Shown: positions 18,266-25,486 of the stretch, in pieces | Position numbering within the stretch: position 1 is the first letter of the stretch | How the letters are laid out: the number at the start of each line of letters is the position of its first letter | Notes under the pieces: model-generated | Seen by the model: the letters and a program-made list of their open reading frames with translations, nothing else | Databases searched by the model: none | What the model was told of the DNA's origin: nothing | Position numbers and translations under genes: made by a program | Origin: Mogibacterium sp. | GTDB taxonomy: Bacteria > Bacillota > Clostridia > Peptostreptococcales > Anaerovoracaceae | DNA length: 64,000 nucleotides | Assembly: GCA_017510725.1 (NCBI GenBank) | Contig: JAFWMD010000048.1 | Span: 1-64,000 of the forward strand | Direction: 5' to 3'

Positions 18266-18724
18266 CTATTTGTCTTCCGGCTCACGGATCATCTCGGCAT
18301 AAGGCAGGGTCGTGAACCCGTTCTTCTTGTATGTCCGGATAGCACGCAGATTGGTCTCCTCGATTTCAAGTCTATGGACATGATCAGGATACTTCTGTTT
18401 GACAAGGTTAAACAGCATGTCAGAGAGACCTTTGCTTCTCGCATCCTCTTCGATAAACAGGTCTTCGATCCATATGGCAGGTCTGCCGTACTCTGTACTA
18501 TAGCTATGAGCCAGCATCGAGTATCCGCAGATACTGCCGTCTTCACGCGTAAAGACATAGCCTGAAGCAAACGGATTGTCTGAAACGCACGCATCCACGT
18601 CGTTATTGAAGACTTCCTCGGATCCATTTGTGTGTACCGCCTCCGATGCGTAAAAACCACGCATCATCCTGATTACTTCCGCTTTATCAGGAGCCTCCAT
18701 TGGCCTTAATGAATAATTACTCAT
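18266..18724 (-). CDS. GNAT family N-acetyltransferase
   Basis: Acetyl-CoA-dependent acetyltransferase of unknown substrate. The 152 residues cover the whole fold: N-terminal SLRPMEAPDKAEVIRMM, central DGSICGYSMLAH, WIEDLFIEEDARSKGLSDMLFN carrying the acetyl-CoA loop (about 90-112), and RAIRTYKKNGFT near residue 128. The arginine/glycine loop is variant (DARSKGLSD in place of xRGxGxG/A). The start ATG has a GGTGAT ribosome binding site. It is divergent from the HEYGH protein at 18901 and separated from it by a 176-bp region with repeats. Confidence 0.85.
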   Translation of the reverse strand: MSNYSLRPMEAPDKAEVIRMMRGFYASEAVHTNGSEEVFNNDVDACVSDNPFASGYVFTREDGSICGYSMLAHSYSTEYGRPAIWIEDLFIEEDARSKGLSDMLFNLVKQKYPDHVHRLEIEETNLRAIRTYKKNGFTTLPYAEMIREPEDK

Positions 18725-18793
18725 AACATCACCACTTCTTTCCTGCCGGATTATTGTGATCCTTCACTGAGCGTAAGAATCTGCTATCCTGTC

Positions 18794-18856
18794 ACCTCGA
18801 TAATACACATTTCATTGTTAAATGGGAATACCTCGATTATCCTGCAATCGTTGCAG
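18794..18856. repeat. Repeats in the divergent region before the HEYGH gene
   Basis: Two near-identical copies of ACCTCGATWAT lie at 18794-18804 and 18830-18840, 36 bp apart. A perfect 15-bp inverted repeat, CTGCAA-TCG-TTGCAG (18842-18856), ends 3 bp before the predicted -35 box of the rightward promoter. Together they look like regulator sites, but no regulator can be named. Confidence 0.45.
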
Positions 18857-18859
18857 ACA

Positions 18860-18888
18860 TTGTATCACACAGAGCACTTTATTATGAT
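18860..18888 (+). promoter_or_regulatory. Promoter of the HEYGH gene; near-leaderless start
   Basis: TTGTAT (18860-18865), 17-bp spacer, TATGAT (18883-18888). The start codon at 18901 is only 12 bases past the -10 box, so the predicted 5' leader is about 4-7 nt. No Shine-Dalgarno sequence is present. Confidence 0.6.
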
Positions 18889-18900
18889 ATTATAAAGTTT

Positions 18901-19338
18901 ATGAAGAAACCAAACAGAAAAAAACTGAAAAAGCATGCATACACTGCTGCCCAATGGACCTGGGGCCTGCCTCAGACGCTGATCGGAGCAGCTCTTTATG
19001 CTGCACACCGCAAGGACGACCACTTCGACTACAGAGGCGCAAAGGCTACTGCGTGGGACCGGGATGCGGGTGTATCTCTCGGCAAATTCATATTTGTGCC
19101 GCGAAGAGCCGGAGGAAACGCAGGCAGGTTCCTGCTCGAGCATGAGTATGGTCATACGCTTCAGTCGCTCATACTCGGTCCATTCTATCTGCTGGTTGTA
19201 GGAGCCCCGTCCATGCTCTGGAACAGGCTGCCGTACTTTAAAAGGAAAAGAAGACGAACGGGAAAATCGTATTACTCGGCACCATTCGAAAAAACAGCAA
19301 ACATACTGGCTGCTCATGCGCACCAACACGAACAATAA
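18901..19338 (+). CDS. Putative HEYGH-motif protein, unknown function
   Basis: A 145-residue basic protein. The single striking motif is EHEYGHTLQS at about residues 80-89, matching the HExxH zinc-protease signature, so a small metalloprotease or a degenerate relative is possible. A hydrophobic segment follows (LILGPFYLLVVGAPSMLW, about 90-108), then a strongly basic stretch rich in K and R. No signal peptide or third metal ligand is obvious, although a second histidine cluster (AAHAHQHEQ) closes the protein. No ribosome binding site is present; the promoter places the transcript start almost at the ATG. Function not recognised. Confidence 0.7.
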   Translation: MKKPNRKKLKKHAYTAAQWTWGLPQTLIGAALYAAHRKDDHFDYRGAKATAWDRDAGVSLGKFIFVPRRAGGNAGRFLLEHEYGHTLQSLILGPFYLLVVGAPSMLWNRLPYFKRKRRRTGKSYYSAPFEKTANILAAHAHQHEQ

Positions 19339-19367
19339 AAATCACGCCTCGCGGCGTGACTTTTATT
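19334..19367. terminator. Bidirectional terminator
   Basis: Stem TCACGCC/GGCGTGA (19342-19348 and 19353-19359) with a TCGC loop, extended by AATAAAA/TTTTATT across one mismatch. It gives a T-rich tail on both strands and lies between two convergent genes. Confidence 0.85.
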
Positions 19368-19379
19368 GTCCTTCTTTTA

Positions 19380-19928
19380 TTATTTAGCCTGTGCCTTTCC
19401 GATCTCAAGGCCCATTCTGAACGCTTCTACGTTAGGTGCAATCAGCTTCTCTTTCTTTGCAAACTTGTGAGCAATTCCCTTCTCGATTACTTCAGGTGGA
19501 ACTGCATTTGTTGCGCCGACATACACACCAAGCATGATAACGTTGAGCGCTCTCGGGTTTCCGATATCTATGGACATCTGTGTTACAGGCGCCTCGATGA
19601 TGTTGATGTCATCTCTGTCGACAGGATCTGTAACGATGGTGCTGTTCACAAAGAGGTTTCCGCCCGGTTTCAGGTTAGGCAGGAACTTGTGCAGCGACGG
19701 TCCGTTCATTACCACGAGGTCCTCGAGGCTGTAGCTTACAGGAGCTCCGATCGGATCATCCGAAATAACTACGTAGCAGTTTGCCGTGCCGCCTCTCATG
19801 GCAGCGCCGTATGAAGGGAAGAATGTGACGTTGAGGTCTGTTGCCTGCGATGTCGCTTCCGCGAGGAGCTTACCCATTGTCATAACTCCCTGTCCGCCGA
19901 ATCCGGCGATCATAAGATTTCTTTCCAT
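19380..19928 (-). CDS. 2-oxoacid:ferredoxin oxidoreductase, gamma subunit
   Basis: Gamma subunit of a four-subunit 2-oxoacid:ferredoxin oxidoreductase (KorC/VorA type) that oxidatively decarboxylates 2-oxoacids to acyl-CoA with ferredoxin as acceptor. The 182 residues begin MERNLMIAGFGGQGVMTMGKLLA, the glycine-rich family hallmark, and continue with FPSYGAAMRGGTANCYVVISD and NPRALNVIMLGVYVG. It is the last gene of a delta-alpha-beta-gamma operon, 10 bases after the beta gene. Sequence motifs alone do not choose between 2-oxoglutarate and branched-chain 2-oxoacids. Confidence 0.9.
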   Translation of the reverse strand: MERNLMIAGFGGQGVMTMGKLLAEATSQATDLNVTFFPSYGAAMRGGTANCYVVISDDPIGAPVSYSLEDLVVMNGPSLHKFLPNLKPGGNLFVNSTIVTDPVDRDDINIIEAPVTQMSIDIGNPRALNVIMLGVYVGATNAVPPEVIEKGIAHKFAKKEKLIAPNVEAFRMGLEIGKAQAK

Positions 19929-19938
19929 GGTTTACCTC

Positions 19939-20700
19939 CTATTGCTTCTTCTCTCCGCCGTCTCTGAATACTCCGAGAGGATATTCAGCAAACATCTTCT
20001 CTCTCAGGAAGTCGAGCGACTTCAGAGGATCGAGTCCCCAGTTTGTAGGGCAGGATGTAACGATCTCAACGATCGAATAGCCCTTACCCTCGAGCTGATA
20101 TTTGAATGCCTTCTTGATGGCATTTCTTGCCTTGATGACGTTCTGCGGTGTGTCGCAGCTTACTCTCTCAATGTAGTAAGGAGCTGTCAGCTGGTTGATG
20201 ATCTCGCTCATGTGCATCGGATAACCGTGCTCCTCAGGATCACGTCCGCCCGGTGTGGTCGTGGACTTCATGCCTATGAGTGTTGTAGGAGCCATCTGTC
20301 CGCCTGTCATGCCGTAGATACCGTTGTTTACGAAGATTACTGTGAAATTCTCGCCTCTGTTGGCTGCCGAGAGTGTCTCAGCAAGTCCGATGGCAGCGAG
20401 GTCTCCGTCACCCTGATATGTGTATACGAGCGAGTTAGGGGACGATCTCTTGATACCTGTTGCAACGGCGCCTGCTCTGCCGTGAGCAGCGATGGTCTCA
20501 TCGCATGTTACGTAGAACTGTCCGAGTCCGCAGCATCCTACGCCCTCTACTCTTACGAGGTTGTCGAGCTGTCCGAGTTCCTCAGCAGCCTCTCCGATGA
20601 GCTTGTGGATCGTGCTGTGCATGCAGCCCGGGCAGAATCCGGAAACCGCACCTTCTATGATACCTTTGGTCCTGGTATAGACTTTCTTTTCTTCAGCCAT
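19939..20700 (-). CDS. 2-oxoacid:ferredoxin oxidoreductase, beta subunit (TPP-binding)
   Basis: Thiamine-diphosphate-binding subunit. The 253 residues show FCPGCMHSTIHKLI at about 21-34, GVGCCGLGQFYVTCD, AHGRAGAVATGIKR and the TPP motif region YQGDGDLAAIGLAETLSAANRGENFTVIFVNNGIYGMTGGQMAPTT (about 94-139). The start ATG shares a base with the stop of the alpha subunit gene (TAATG), so the two are coupled. Subunit order and sizes fit the four-subunit Kor/Vor class, not a single-chain pyruvate:ferredoxin oxidoreductase. Confidence 0.92.
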   Translation of the reverse strand: MAEEKKVYTRTKGIIEGAVSGFCPGCMHSTIHKLIGEAAEELGQLDNLVRVEGVGCCGLGQFYVTCDETIAAHGRAGAVATGIKRSSPNSLVYTYQGDGDLAAIGLAETLSAANRGENFTVIFVNNGIYGMTGGQMAPTTLIGMKSTTTPGGRDPEEHGYPMHMSEIINQLTAPYYIERVSCDTPQNVIKARNAIKKAFKYQLEGKGYSIVEIVTSCPTNWGLDPLKSLDFLREKMFAEYPLGVFRDGGEKKQ

Positions 20701-21779
20701 TACAGCACCTCCTTAATGAATTCTTTTGCGCCCTTCAGTACCTGATCGTTGGTCAGCAGCTGACCGCCGGATCTCAGTACTTCATGGATCGGGCATCTGC
20801 CCTGTACTGCAAAGTCGACATCCCATCTCATCTGAGCAGGAATGGACATTTCTACATCGATGATGCCCTTGACTCTGTCGAAGTCGAGGTTTCTGAATGA
20901 ATCATATGGGAACGGCGAGATAGTGATCGGTCTGATCATGCCCGCCTTGATTCCCTCCTCGCGGAGCTGTCTGATGACTGCTCTCGAGATACGTGCGCTG
21001 ATTCCGTATGCAGCGAATACGATCTCTGCATCGTCCATCATGAACTCTTCGACTCTGATGTCCTTGTCCCATGTCTCATACATTGCAGCAGCTTCTATAT
21101 TTGCCTGTTCCTGGCCGTCGCCTACCGAACCCGGTCTGCAGGTTGCCTGCTGTCCGAGCGGATGTCCGATGATAGCTCTAGGAAGGAATTTTGCCCTGCA
21201 CTCTGCGAGTTCTTCGTCTGTCTTCATAGGCGGAAGAACTACAGGCTCCATCATGGTTCCCATAACACCGTCTGTAAGAACGAGTACCGGATTCTGGTCT
21301 CTTTCAGCGAGGTCATATGCCTCATATACCATGTCAACGCACTCTTGGACTGAATCCGGAGCGAGTACGATCATTCTGAAACCGCCGTTGCCCGATGCCT
21401 TTGTTGCCTGCATGTAGTCCTGCTGTGCCGGCTGGATGGCTCCGATTCCAGGGCCTCCTCTCTGAACGTTTACGTATACCATAGGGATACGTGCCGATGC
21501 GCAGTATGATACGCCTTCGCTGTAGAGTGAGATTCCGCATGACGAGGACGAGCTCATTGCTCTGATGCCTGTCGAAGCTGCGCCGTACAGCATGTTGACG
21601 GAAGCGACCTCGCTCTCGCCCTGTACGAAAGTGCCGCCTACTTCAGGAAGCCTTCTTGCCATATACTCAGGAATCTCGTTCTGAGGAGTGATAGGATAGC
21701 CTGCGAAGAAGCGGCAGCCTGCTCTTACAGCAGCCTCAGCTATCGCTTCTGTTCCTTTCATGAATACTCTTTCTGCCAT
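20700..21779 (-). CDS. 2-oxoacid:ferredoxin oxidoreductase, alpha subunit (VorB-like)
   Basis: Alpha subunit carrying the pyrimidine-binding and transketolase-C parts of the enzyme. The start at 21779 (359 residues, MAERVFMKGTEAIAEAAVRAG) has an AAGGAG site; a longer frame to 21803 would overlap the ferredoxin gene and is rejected. Motifs are GYPITPQNEIPEYMA, QGESEVASVNMLYGAASTG, SSSCGISLYSEGVSYCA and NVQRGGPGIGAIQPAQQDY. The overall form resembles proteins annotated as 3-methyl-2-oxobutanoate dehydrogenase VorB, so oxidation of branched-chain 2-oxoacids in amino acid fermentation is a reasonable guess. 2-oxoglutarate remains possible. Confidence 0.9.
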   Translation of the reverse strand: MAERVFMKGTEAIAEAAVRAGCRFFAGYPITPQNEIPEYMARRLPEVGGTFVQGESEVASVNMLYGAASTGIRAMSSSSSCGISLYSEGVSYCASARIPMVYVNVQRGGPGIGAIQPAQQDYMQATKASGNGGFRMIVLAPDSVQECVDMVYEAYDLAERDQNPVLVLTDGVMGTMMEPVVLPPMKTDEELAECRAKFLPRAIIGHPLGQQATCRPGSVGDGQEQANIEAAAMYETWDKDIRVEEFMMDDAEIVFAAYGISARISRAVIRQLREEGIKAGMIRPITISPFPYDSFRNLDFDRVKGIIDVEMSIPAQMRWDVDFAVQGRCPIHEVLRSGGQLLTNDQVLKGAKEFIKEVL

Positions 21780-21793
21780 ATCGATCTCCTTTC

Positions 21794-21997
21794 CTATCTC
21801 CACACCTCTATTGCGGACTCAGGGCAGATCTGGGCACACATCGCACATCCGATGCAGTCCTCAGGTCTTGCGGAAGTCGCATAGAGATAACCCTTGGAGT
21901 TAACTTTCTCGCCGATCTCAAGGCACTTTTTAGGGCACGAGATGACGCAGTAGGAGCATGATTTGCAGGCTTCAGTCGTGATTTCGATTCTTGCCAT
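21794..21997 (-). CDS. 2-oxoacid:ferredoxin oxidoreductase, delta subunit (2[4Fe-4S] ferredoxin)
   Basis: A 67-residue ferredoxin-type subunit that passes electrons from the TPP centre to external ferredoxin. It has two complete clusters: Cys11, Cys14, Cys17, Cys21 and Cys48, Cys51, Cys54, Cys58, each followed by Pro. It is the first gene of the operon, with a GGAGGAATATTA leader before the ATG at 21997. The next gene upstream is the P-loop NTPase, 37 bases away, so the whole group may be one transcript from the NTPase promoter. Confidence 0.93.
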   Translation of the reverse strand: MARIEITTEACKSCSYCVISCPKKCLEIGEKVNSKGYLYATSARPEDCIGCAMCAQICPESAIEVWR

Positions 21998-22034
21998 TAA
22001 TATTCCTCCTTCTTAGCAATACCTATGTTTTATT

Positions 22035-22736
22035 CTAATCAACCCACGAGTAGGTCAGGAAGAGGTCGAGAGGCACCAGAGACTTGCCGGTCATGGCCTG
22101 CGCGTCTTCGAAGATCTCCCTTCTGACGCAGGCGCTGTTGACGACCGTAAAGCCGTCAAACAGCTCATCGATCCTGTCCAGTCCTTCCATGAATTCATTA
22201 ACTGATGTAGTGTATCCGAGATTCGGATTTCCCAGAATGTATATGTGATCGAGCCTCATGGACCCGAGAATATGCCGCATGGTGCCATCTATGGCATCAA
22301 CGCTTTTTGTCCACGGCCTGTACGGATTGACGATATAGACCGGAACTGCATCATCCCTGCTCAGCAGATCACTGTATGCACCCGCAAACTTGGCTGCCTG
22401 ATGGCCTCCTCCTATGTCGAGGAGCGTGTAGTGATCGGAGATGAGAGATACCCTGACTCCGCCTACCATTACAGGCGCATCGAGATACTGCTCCTGATAG
22501 ATGATATTAACACCCCTGCTGGCGAATTCCTGCTGCATGTCGCGCGACCTGTAAAGCGGTTTTGTCTGATCAAGGTCGAACAGATCCACCTGCTTCCCGG
22601 TCTTCTGCGCCAGTTTGTTCGCAATATTGAGGATTATCTCGCTTTTTCCCGAGCCGGCTTCACCGATGAATACGAAATTCTTCTTTTCATCCATGAGCTG
22701 CTCAAATGTTTTATCTGCTTCGTAAAAGAGTCCCAT
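22035..22736 (-). CDS. P-loop NTPase of unknown function next to the oxidoreductase operon
   Basis: A 233-residue soluble protein with the Walker A GEAGSGKS at about 25-32. It continues with VDLFDLDQTKPLYRSRD, LLDIGGGHQAAKFAGAYSDLL (a possible Walker B variant ending in glycines) and YILGNPNLGYTTSVNEFMEGL. The order of elements and the D-x-D-Q-T-K-P loop recall SIMIBI-class ATPases that act as maturation or activation factors. Position directly upstream of the four oxidoreductase genes suggests a role in that enzyme's assembly or in a related pathway (inference). No ribosome binding site precedes the ATG; TATATA lies 6 bases upstream. A specific family was not recognised. Confidence 0.75.
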   Translation of the reverse strand: MGLFYEADKTFEQLMDEKKNFVFIGEAGSGKSEIILNIANKLAQKTGKQVDLFDLDQTKPLYRSRDMQQEFASRGVNIIYQEQYLDAPVMVGGVRVSLISDHYTLLDIGGGHQAAKFAGAYSDLLSRDDAVPVYIVNPYRPWTKSVDAIDGTMRHILGSMRLDHIYILGNPNLGYTTSVNEFMEGLDRIDELFDGFTVVNSACVRREIFEDAQAMTGKSLVPLDLFLTYSWVD

Positions 22737-22742
22737 AAGCTT

Positions 22743-22770
22743 TATATAATCTTACAAAAACAGCTGTCCC
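22743..22770 (-). promoter_or_regulatory. Candidate promoter of the P-loop NTPase gene; leaderless start
   Basis: GGGACA (plus 22765-22770), 16-bp spacer, TATATA (plus 22743-22748). The start codon at 22736 is 6 bases past the -10 box and no Shine-Dalgarno is present. Both boxes are 4/6 matches, so confidence is moderate. Confidence 0.4.
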
Positions 22771-22887
22771 CCTTTATGTTGGAACAGCCTCATTCGATAT
22801 TACCCCTTGGTATTCATTTCGCTATTTATTTATACAATAGTATTCGAACTTTTGCAAGTAAAGATTATGTGAAGAAAGTCCCGTGTT

Positions 22888-22904
22888 TATGATAATATAT
22901 TGCC
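22888..22904 (+). promoter_or_regulatory. Candidate -10 region of the glycosyltransferase gene at 22905
   Basis: TATGATAAT lies at 22888-22896, 8-11 bases before the ATG, with no Shine-Dalgarno in between. The -35 region is poor. If this is the true promoter the mRNA is leaderless or nearly so. Confidence 0.4.
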
Positions 22905-24179
22905 ATGAAAATACTAAGCATCACGGCACAGAAGCCGCATTCAACCGGAAGCGGCACATACATGACTGAGCTTGTAAAAGCTTTTGACCGCATGGGACAC
23001 AGCCAGGCTGTCGTCTGCGGTATCTTTCCGGATGATACCATAGACTTTCCGGAGGGAGTTTCATGCTATCCTGTCTTTTTCTCTGAAAAAAGGACGGATC
23101 TGCTTGCTGCGCCTTGCAAAGCTGCGAATTGCGCTTCGGTACAGACCCGGTTCAAGGCTTTGCCGTTCCCTGTTGTCGGCATGTCGGATATAATGCCGTA
23201 CACATCGACGAGATACCGCGATCTTACTCCGGATATGATCTCTCAGCTTGAAGAAGCATTCATCGATGCCGCAGGCCGCGCCATAGCAGACCTTGATCCT
23301 GATCTTATAATTTGTCATCACCTGTTTCTGCTTACTGCTCTTGTGAGGAAGCATTTCCCTGACAGGCATATCGCCGGCATCTCGCACGGTACAGACCTCA
23401 GGCAGATGATAAACTGCGACAATCTGCGTGAAGTCGTGAGGCCATATATAAGAGAACTTGATGCAGCTCTTGCCCTGCATGCTGAGCAGCGGGCTCAGAT
23501 CATTGAGATTTTCGGAATGGATGAAAGCCGCGTTTCAGTCATAGGGAGCGGCTACAACAACAAGCTGTTCAATACTGAAGGCAGAGCTGAACGCGAAGCC
23601 GGTAAGCCGCTTCGCATTGCCTATGCCGGCAAGATAAGCAGGCCAAAAGGTGTACCTGAAATGCTCGCCGCACTCGGCAGGCTGGCCGCAGACACTGATG
23701 TCCCTTCTTTTAAGCTCACAATGGCAGGAGGCTGCCAGGATGAGCTGCTGATAGAAAAACTCGACGATCTTCCGCCATGGGCGGAATGGCTCGGGCAGAT
23801 CCCGCAGCCCGCACTGGCGGAGCTGCTGCGCCAAACGGACATCTTTATTCTTCCGTCGTATTTCGAAGGACTGCCGCTGGTACTTATAGAGGCAATGTCC
23901 GCCGGCGCGGTGCCTGTAAGCACCGATCTGCCCGGTATCAAAAGCTGGATAAACGCGAATGTAGACGGTTCAAATGCCGTATTCGTACCTATGCCTCAGA
24001 TGAAAAGCATTGACGAGCCGACTGATGCCGGCCGCAGCTCTTTCATCGATGATCTGACAGCTGCCCTGAAGCACACCATGACAGCCTTTTCTTCAGGTTC
24101 CCTGCCCGGTAAACTGCCCGACACTTCTGCAATTACCTGGGACGGACTGGCCGCCAGACTCCTCAGCATTTGCAAATGA
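22905..24179 (+). CDS. Glycosyltransferase family 4 protein
   Basis: GT-B-fold transferase using an activated sugar. The 424 residues start MKILSITAQKPHSTGSGTYMTELVKAF, the usual acceptor-domain opening with a glycine-rich loop. The C-terminal donor domain has IAYAGKISRPKGVPEMLAAL (about 244-263), AEWLGQIPQPALAELLRQTDIFILPSYFEGLPLVLIEAMSAG (about 289-330) with the EX7E motif, and VSTDLPG. Acceptor and product are unknown; a cell-envelope or glycolipid role is likely for the family. It is monocistronic with a strong terminator at 24187-24209, and is divergent from the P-loop NTPase gene. Confidence 0.85.
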   Translation: MKILSITAQKPHSTGSGTYMTELVKAFDRMGHSQAVVCGIFPDDTIDFPEGVSCYPVFFSEKRTDLLAAPCKAANCASVQTRFKALPFPVVGMSDIMPYTSTRYRDLTPDMISQLEEAFIDAAGRAIADLDPDLIICHHLFLLTALVRKHFPDRHIAGISHGTDLRQMINCDNLREVVRPYIRELDAALALHAEQRAQIIEIFGMDESRVSVIGSGYNNKLFNTEGRAEREAGKPLRIAYAGKISRPKGVPEMLAALGRLAADTDVPSFKLTMAGGCQDELLIEKLDDLPPWAEWLGQIPQPALAELLRQTDIFILPSYFEGLPLVLIEAMSAGAVPVSTDLPGIKSWINANVDGSNAVFVPMPQMKSIDEPTDAGRSSFIDDLTAALKHTMTAFSSGSLPGKLPDTSAITWDGLAARLLSICK

Positions 24180-24186
24180 AACAGAC

Positions 24187-24209
24187 GCCGCTCATGAGCG
24201 GCTTTTTTT
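24187..24209 (+). terminator. Rho-independent terminator
   Basis: GCCGCTC/GAGCGGC stem (24187-24193 and 24196-24202) followed by seven T, just after the glycosyltransferase stop. Confidence 0.9.
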
Positions 24210-24301
24210 ATAGAAAAAACTATCTATAAGTTTTATTAAAGTTCCATACTTATACGTAAGCCTTATGTTAAGATGTTACCCATCAAAGCAAGGAGTTGAC
24301 A

Positions 24302-25486
24302 ATGGACAGGGATCAGGCTGCAACACTGATGACGAAAGCTCTGAAGGGCTTTCACGGTAAATTCAAGGCTATGTATGGCCAGCTTTGTGTGCGTGTAGAT
24401 TCAAACACCTTCCTCAGCACCGGAGGTAATAAGATCCTTGCCGAGATCACCGAAGACAGTTACGAGCTTTGTGTTATCGATTCGGGTGATCTGGGAGAGA
24501 TCTTCACAAAGAGAAGCGATATCAACGCCATCCTCTTCGGCTGTTCAGCCGATGCTGTTGCCGTGTCTGAAAAGGCTGACGCAATCCCTGTCACACTCGA
24601 AGACCTCGCGAGGCTCACCGGGTCTGAGCTTAAAGTGATTCCCGATGCTTCTGCCTCCAGCATACTGGCAGCACTGAAGGATACGTCCGTCTGTCTCATA
24701 AAGGGAACAGGCGCTATCGCAGTGGGCTCAAACAGCAGAAAAGCCGTTGCAGGTATCCAGATAGTCGAAAAAGCCTGTGAAGCTGAGGTTCATGGAGAGA
24801 TCCTTGGCGGTACTGTACCATTAGAAAAAGCCCTTGCTGATGATCTCAGAAAGGACTTTCTGTCGGACTATATCAACCGCAATGAAGAACCGTATGCGGA
24901 ATATGTCAAATATAATGAAGAGGAGTTCGCGATCAGAGGCAGCCTCATCGATCATGGCAAGGAGCTTGTTAAGCGTGACCTCTCATACGGATCATGGGGC
25001 AACCTGTCAGTCCGGCTGAACGATGATGAAATGCTCATCACCCCTTCATCGATGGATTACTTTGATATAAAGATCGAAGACATCGTTAAGGTAAACATAC
25101 ACACCCTTGAATATGGCAATCAGCGCATACCGAGCACTGAAGTCAGGATGCACGCTGCAGCTTACAGAAATCTTCCCGACTGCAAAGCCATAATACAGAC
25201 CAGATCAAACGCAATAAGCGTGTTCGCTGCATGCAGAGCCGGTTTTGCGCTTGGAGGCGGAGAGCTGCAGGAGCTGATCGGCGATGTAAAGGTCACAGAG
25301 TACGCTCCTCCGGGTTCGGAAGAACTTTGCGAAGCGGTGGTCTCAACTTTCAGTAACACGCACGCCTGTATCATTCCTCACCATGGAGCGGTGTTTTACG
25401 GTCCGTCACTCGACGTGGTACTGGCAATTGCCGAGGCTGTCGAGATGAAGGCGCGCAACCTGCTCTCATTCGACTCAGGAATCTGA
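24302..25486 (+). CDS. Tandem class II aldolase/adducin-family protein with degenerate metal site
   Basis: A 394-residue protein that looks like two class II aldolase/adducin domains in series. The N-terminal half (about 1-185) is diverged: it keeps FLSTGGNKILAE-like and IKGTGAIAVG-like elements but no metal ligands. The C-terminal half (about 200-394) keeps SYGSWGNLSVRL, ITPSSMDYFDIKIEDIV, STEVRMHAAAYRNLPDC and PHHGAVFYGPSLDVVLAIAEAVE. The metal-binding HxH of active enzymes is replaced by Q-T-R (25196-25204), while the Glu and the late His remain. Catalysis as a normal zinc aldolase is therefore doubtful. The start ATG at 24302 has a GGAG site. Its 3' end overlaps convergent rarD by 12 bases. 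Confidence 0.8.
   Translation: MDRDQAATLMTKALKGFHGKFKAMYGQLCVRVDSNTFLSTGGNKILAEITEDSYELCVIDSGDLGEIFTKRSDINAILFGCSADAVAVSEKADAIPVTLEDLARLTGSELKVIPDASASSILAALKDTSVCLIKGTGAIAVGSNSRKAVAGIQIVEKACEAEVHGEILGGTVPLEKALADDLRKDFLSDYINRNEEPYAEYVKYNEEEFAIRGSLIDHGKELVKRDLSYGSWGNLSVRLNDDEMLITPSSMDYFDIKIEDIVKVNIHTLEYGNQRIPSTEVRMHAAAYRNLPDCKAIIQTRSNAISVFAACRAGFALGGGELQELIGDVKVTEYAPPGSEELCEAVVSTFSNTHACIIPHHGAVFYGPSLDVVLAIAEAVEMKARNLLSFDSGI

Noticed and set aside
24187-24302. Promoter of the aldolase-like gene
   Set aside because: TAAGAT at 24269-24274 has a suitable leader length but no acceptable -35 box, so it was not listed as a feature.
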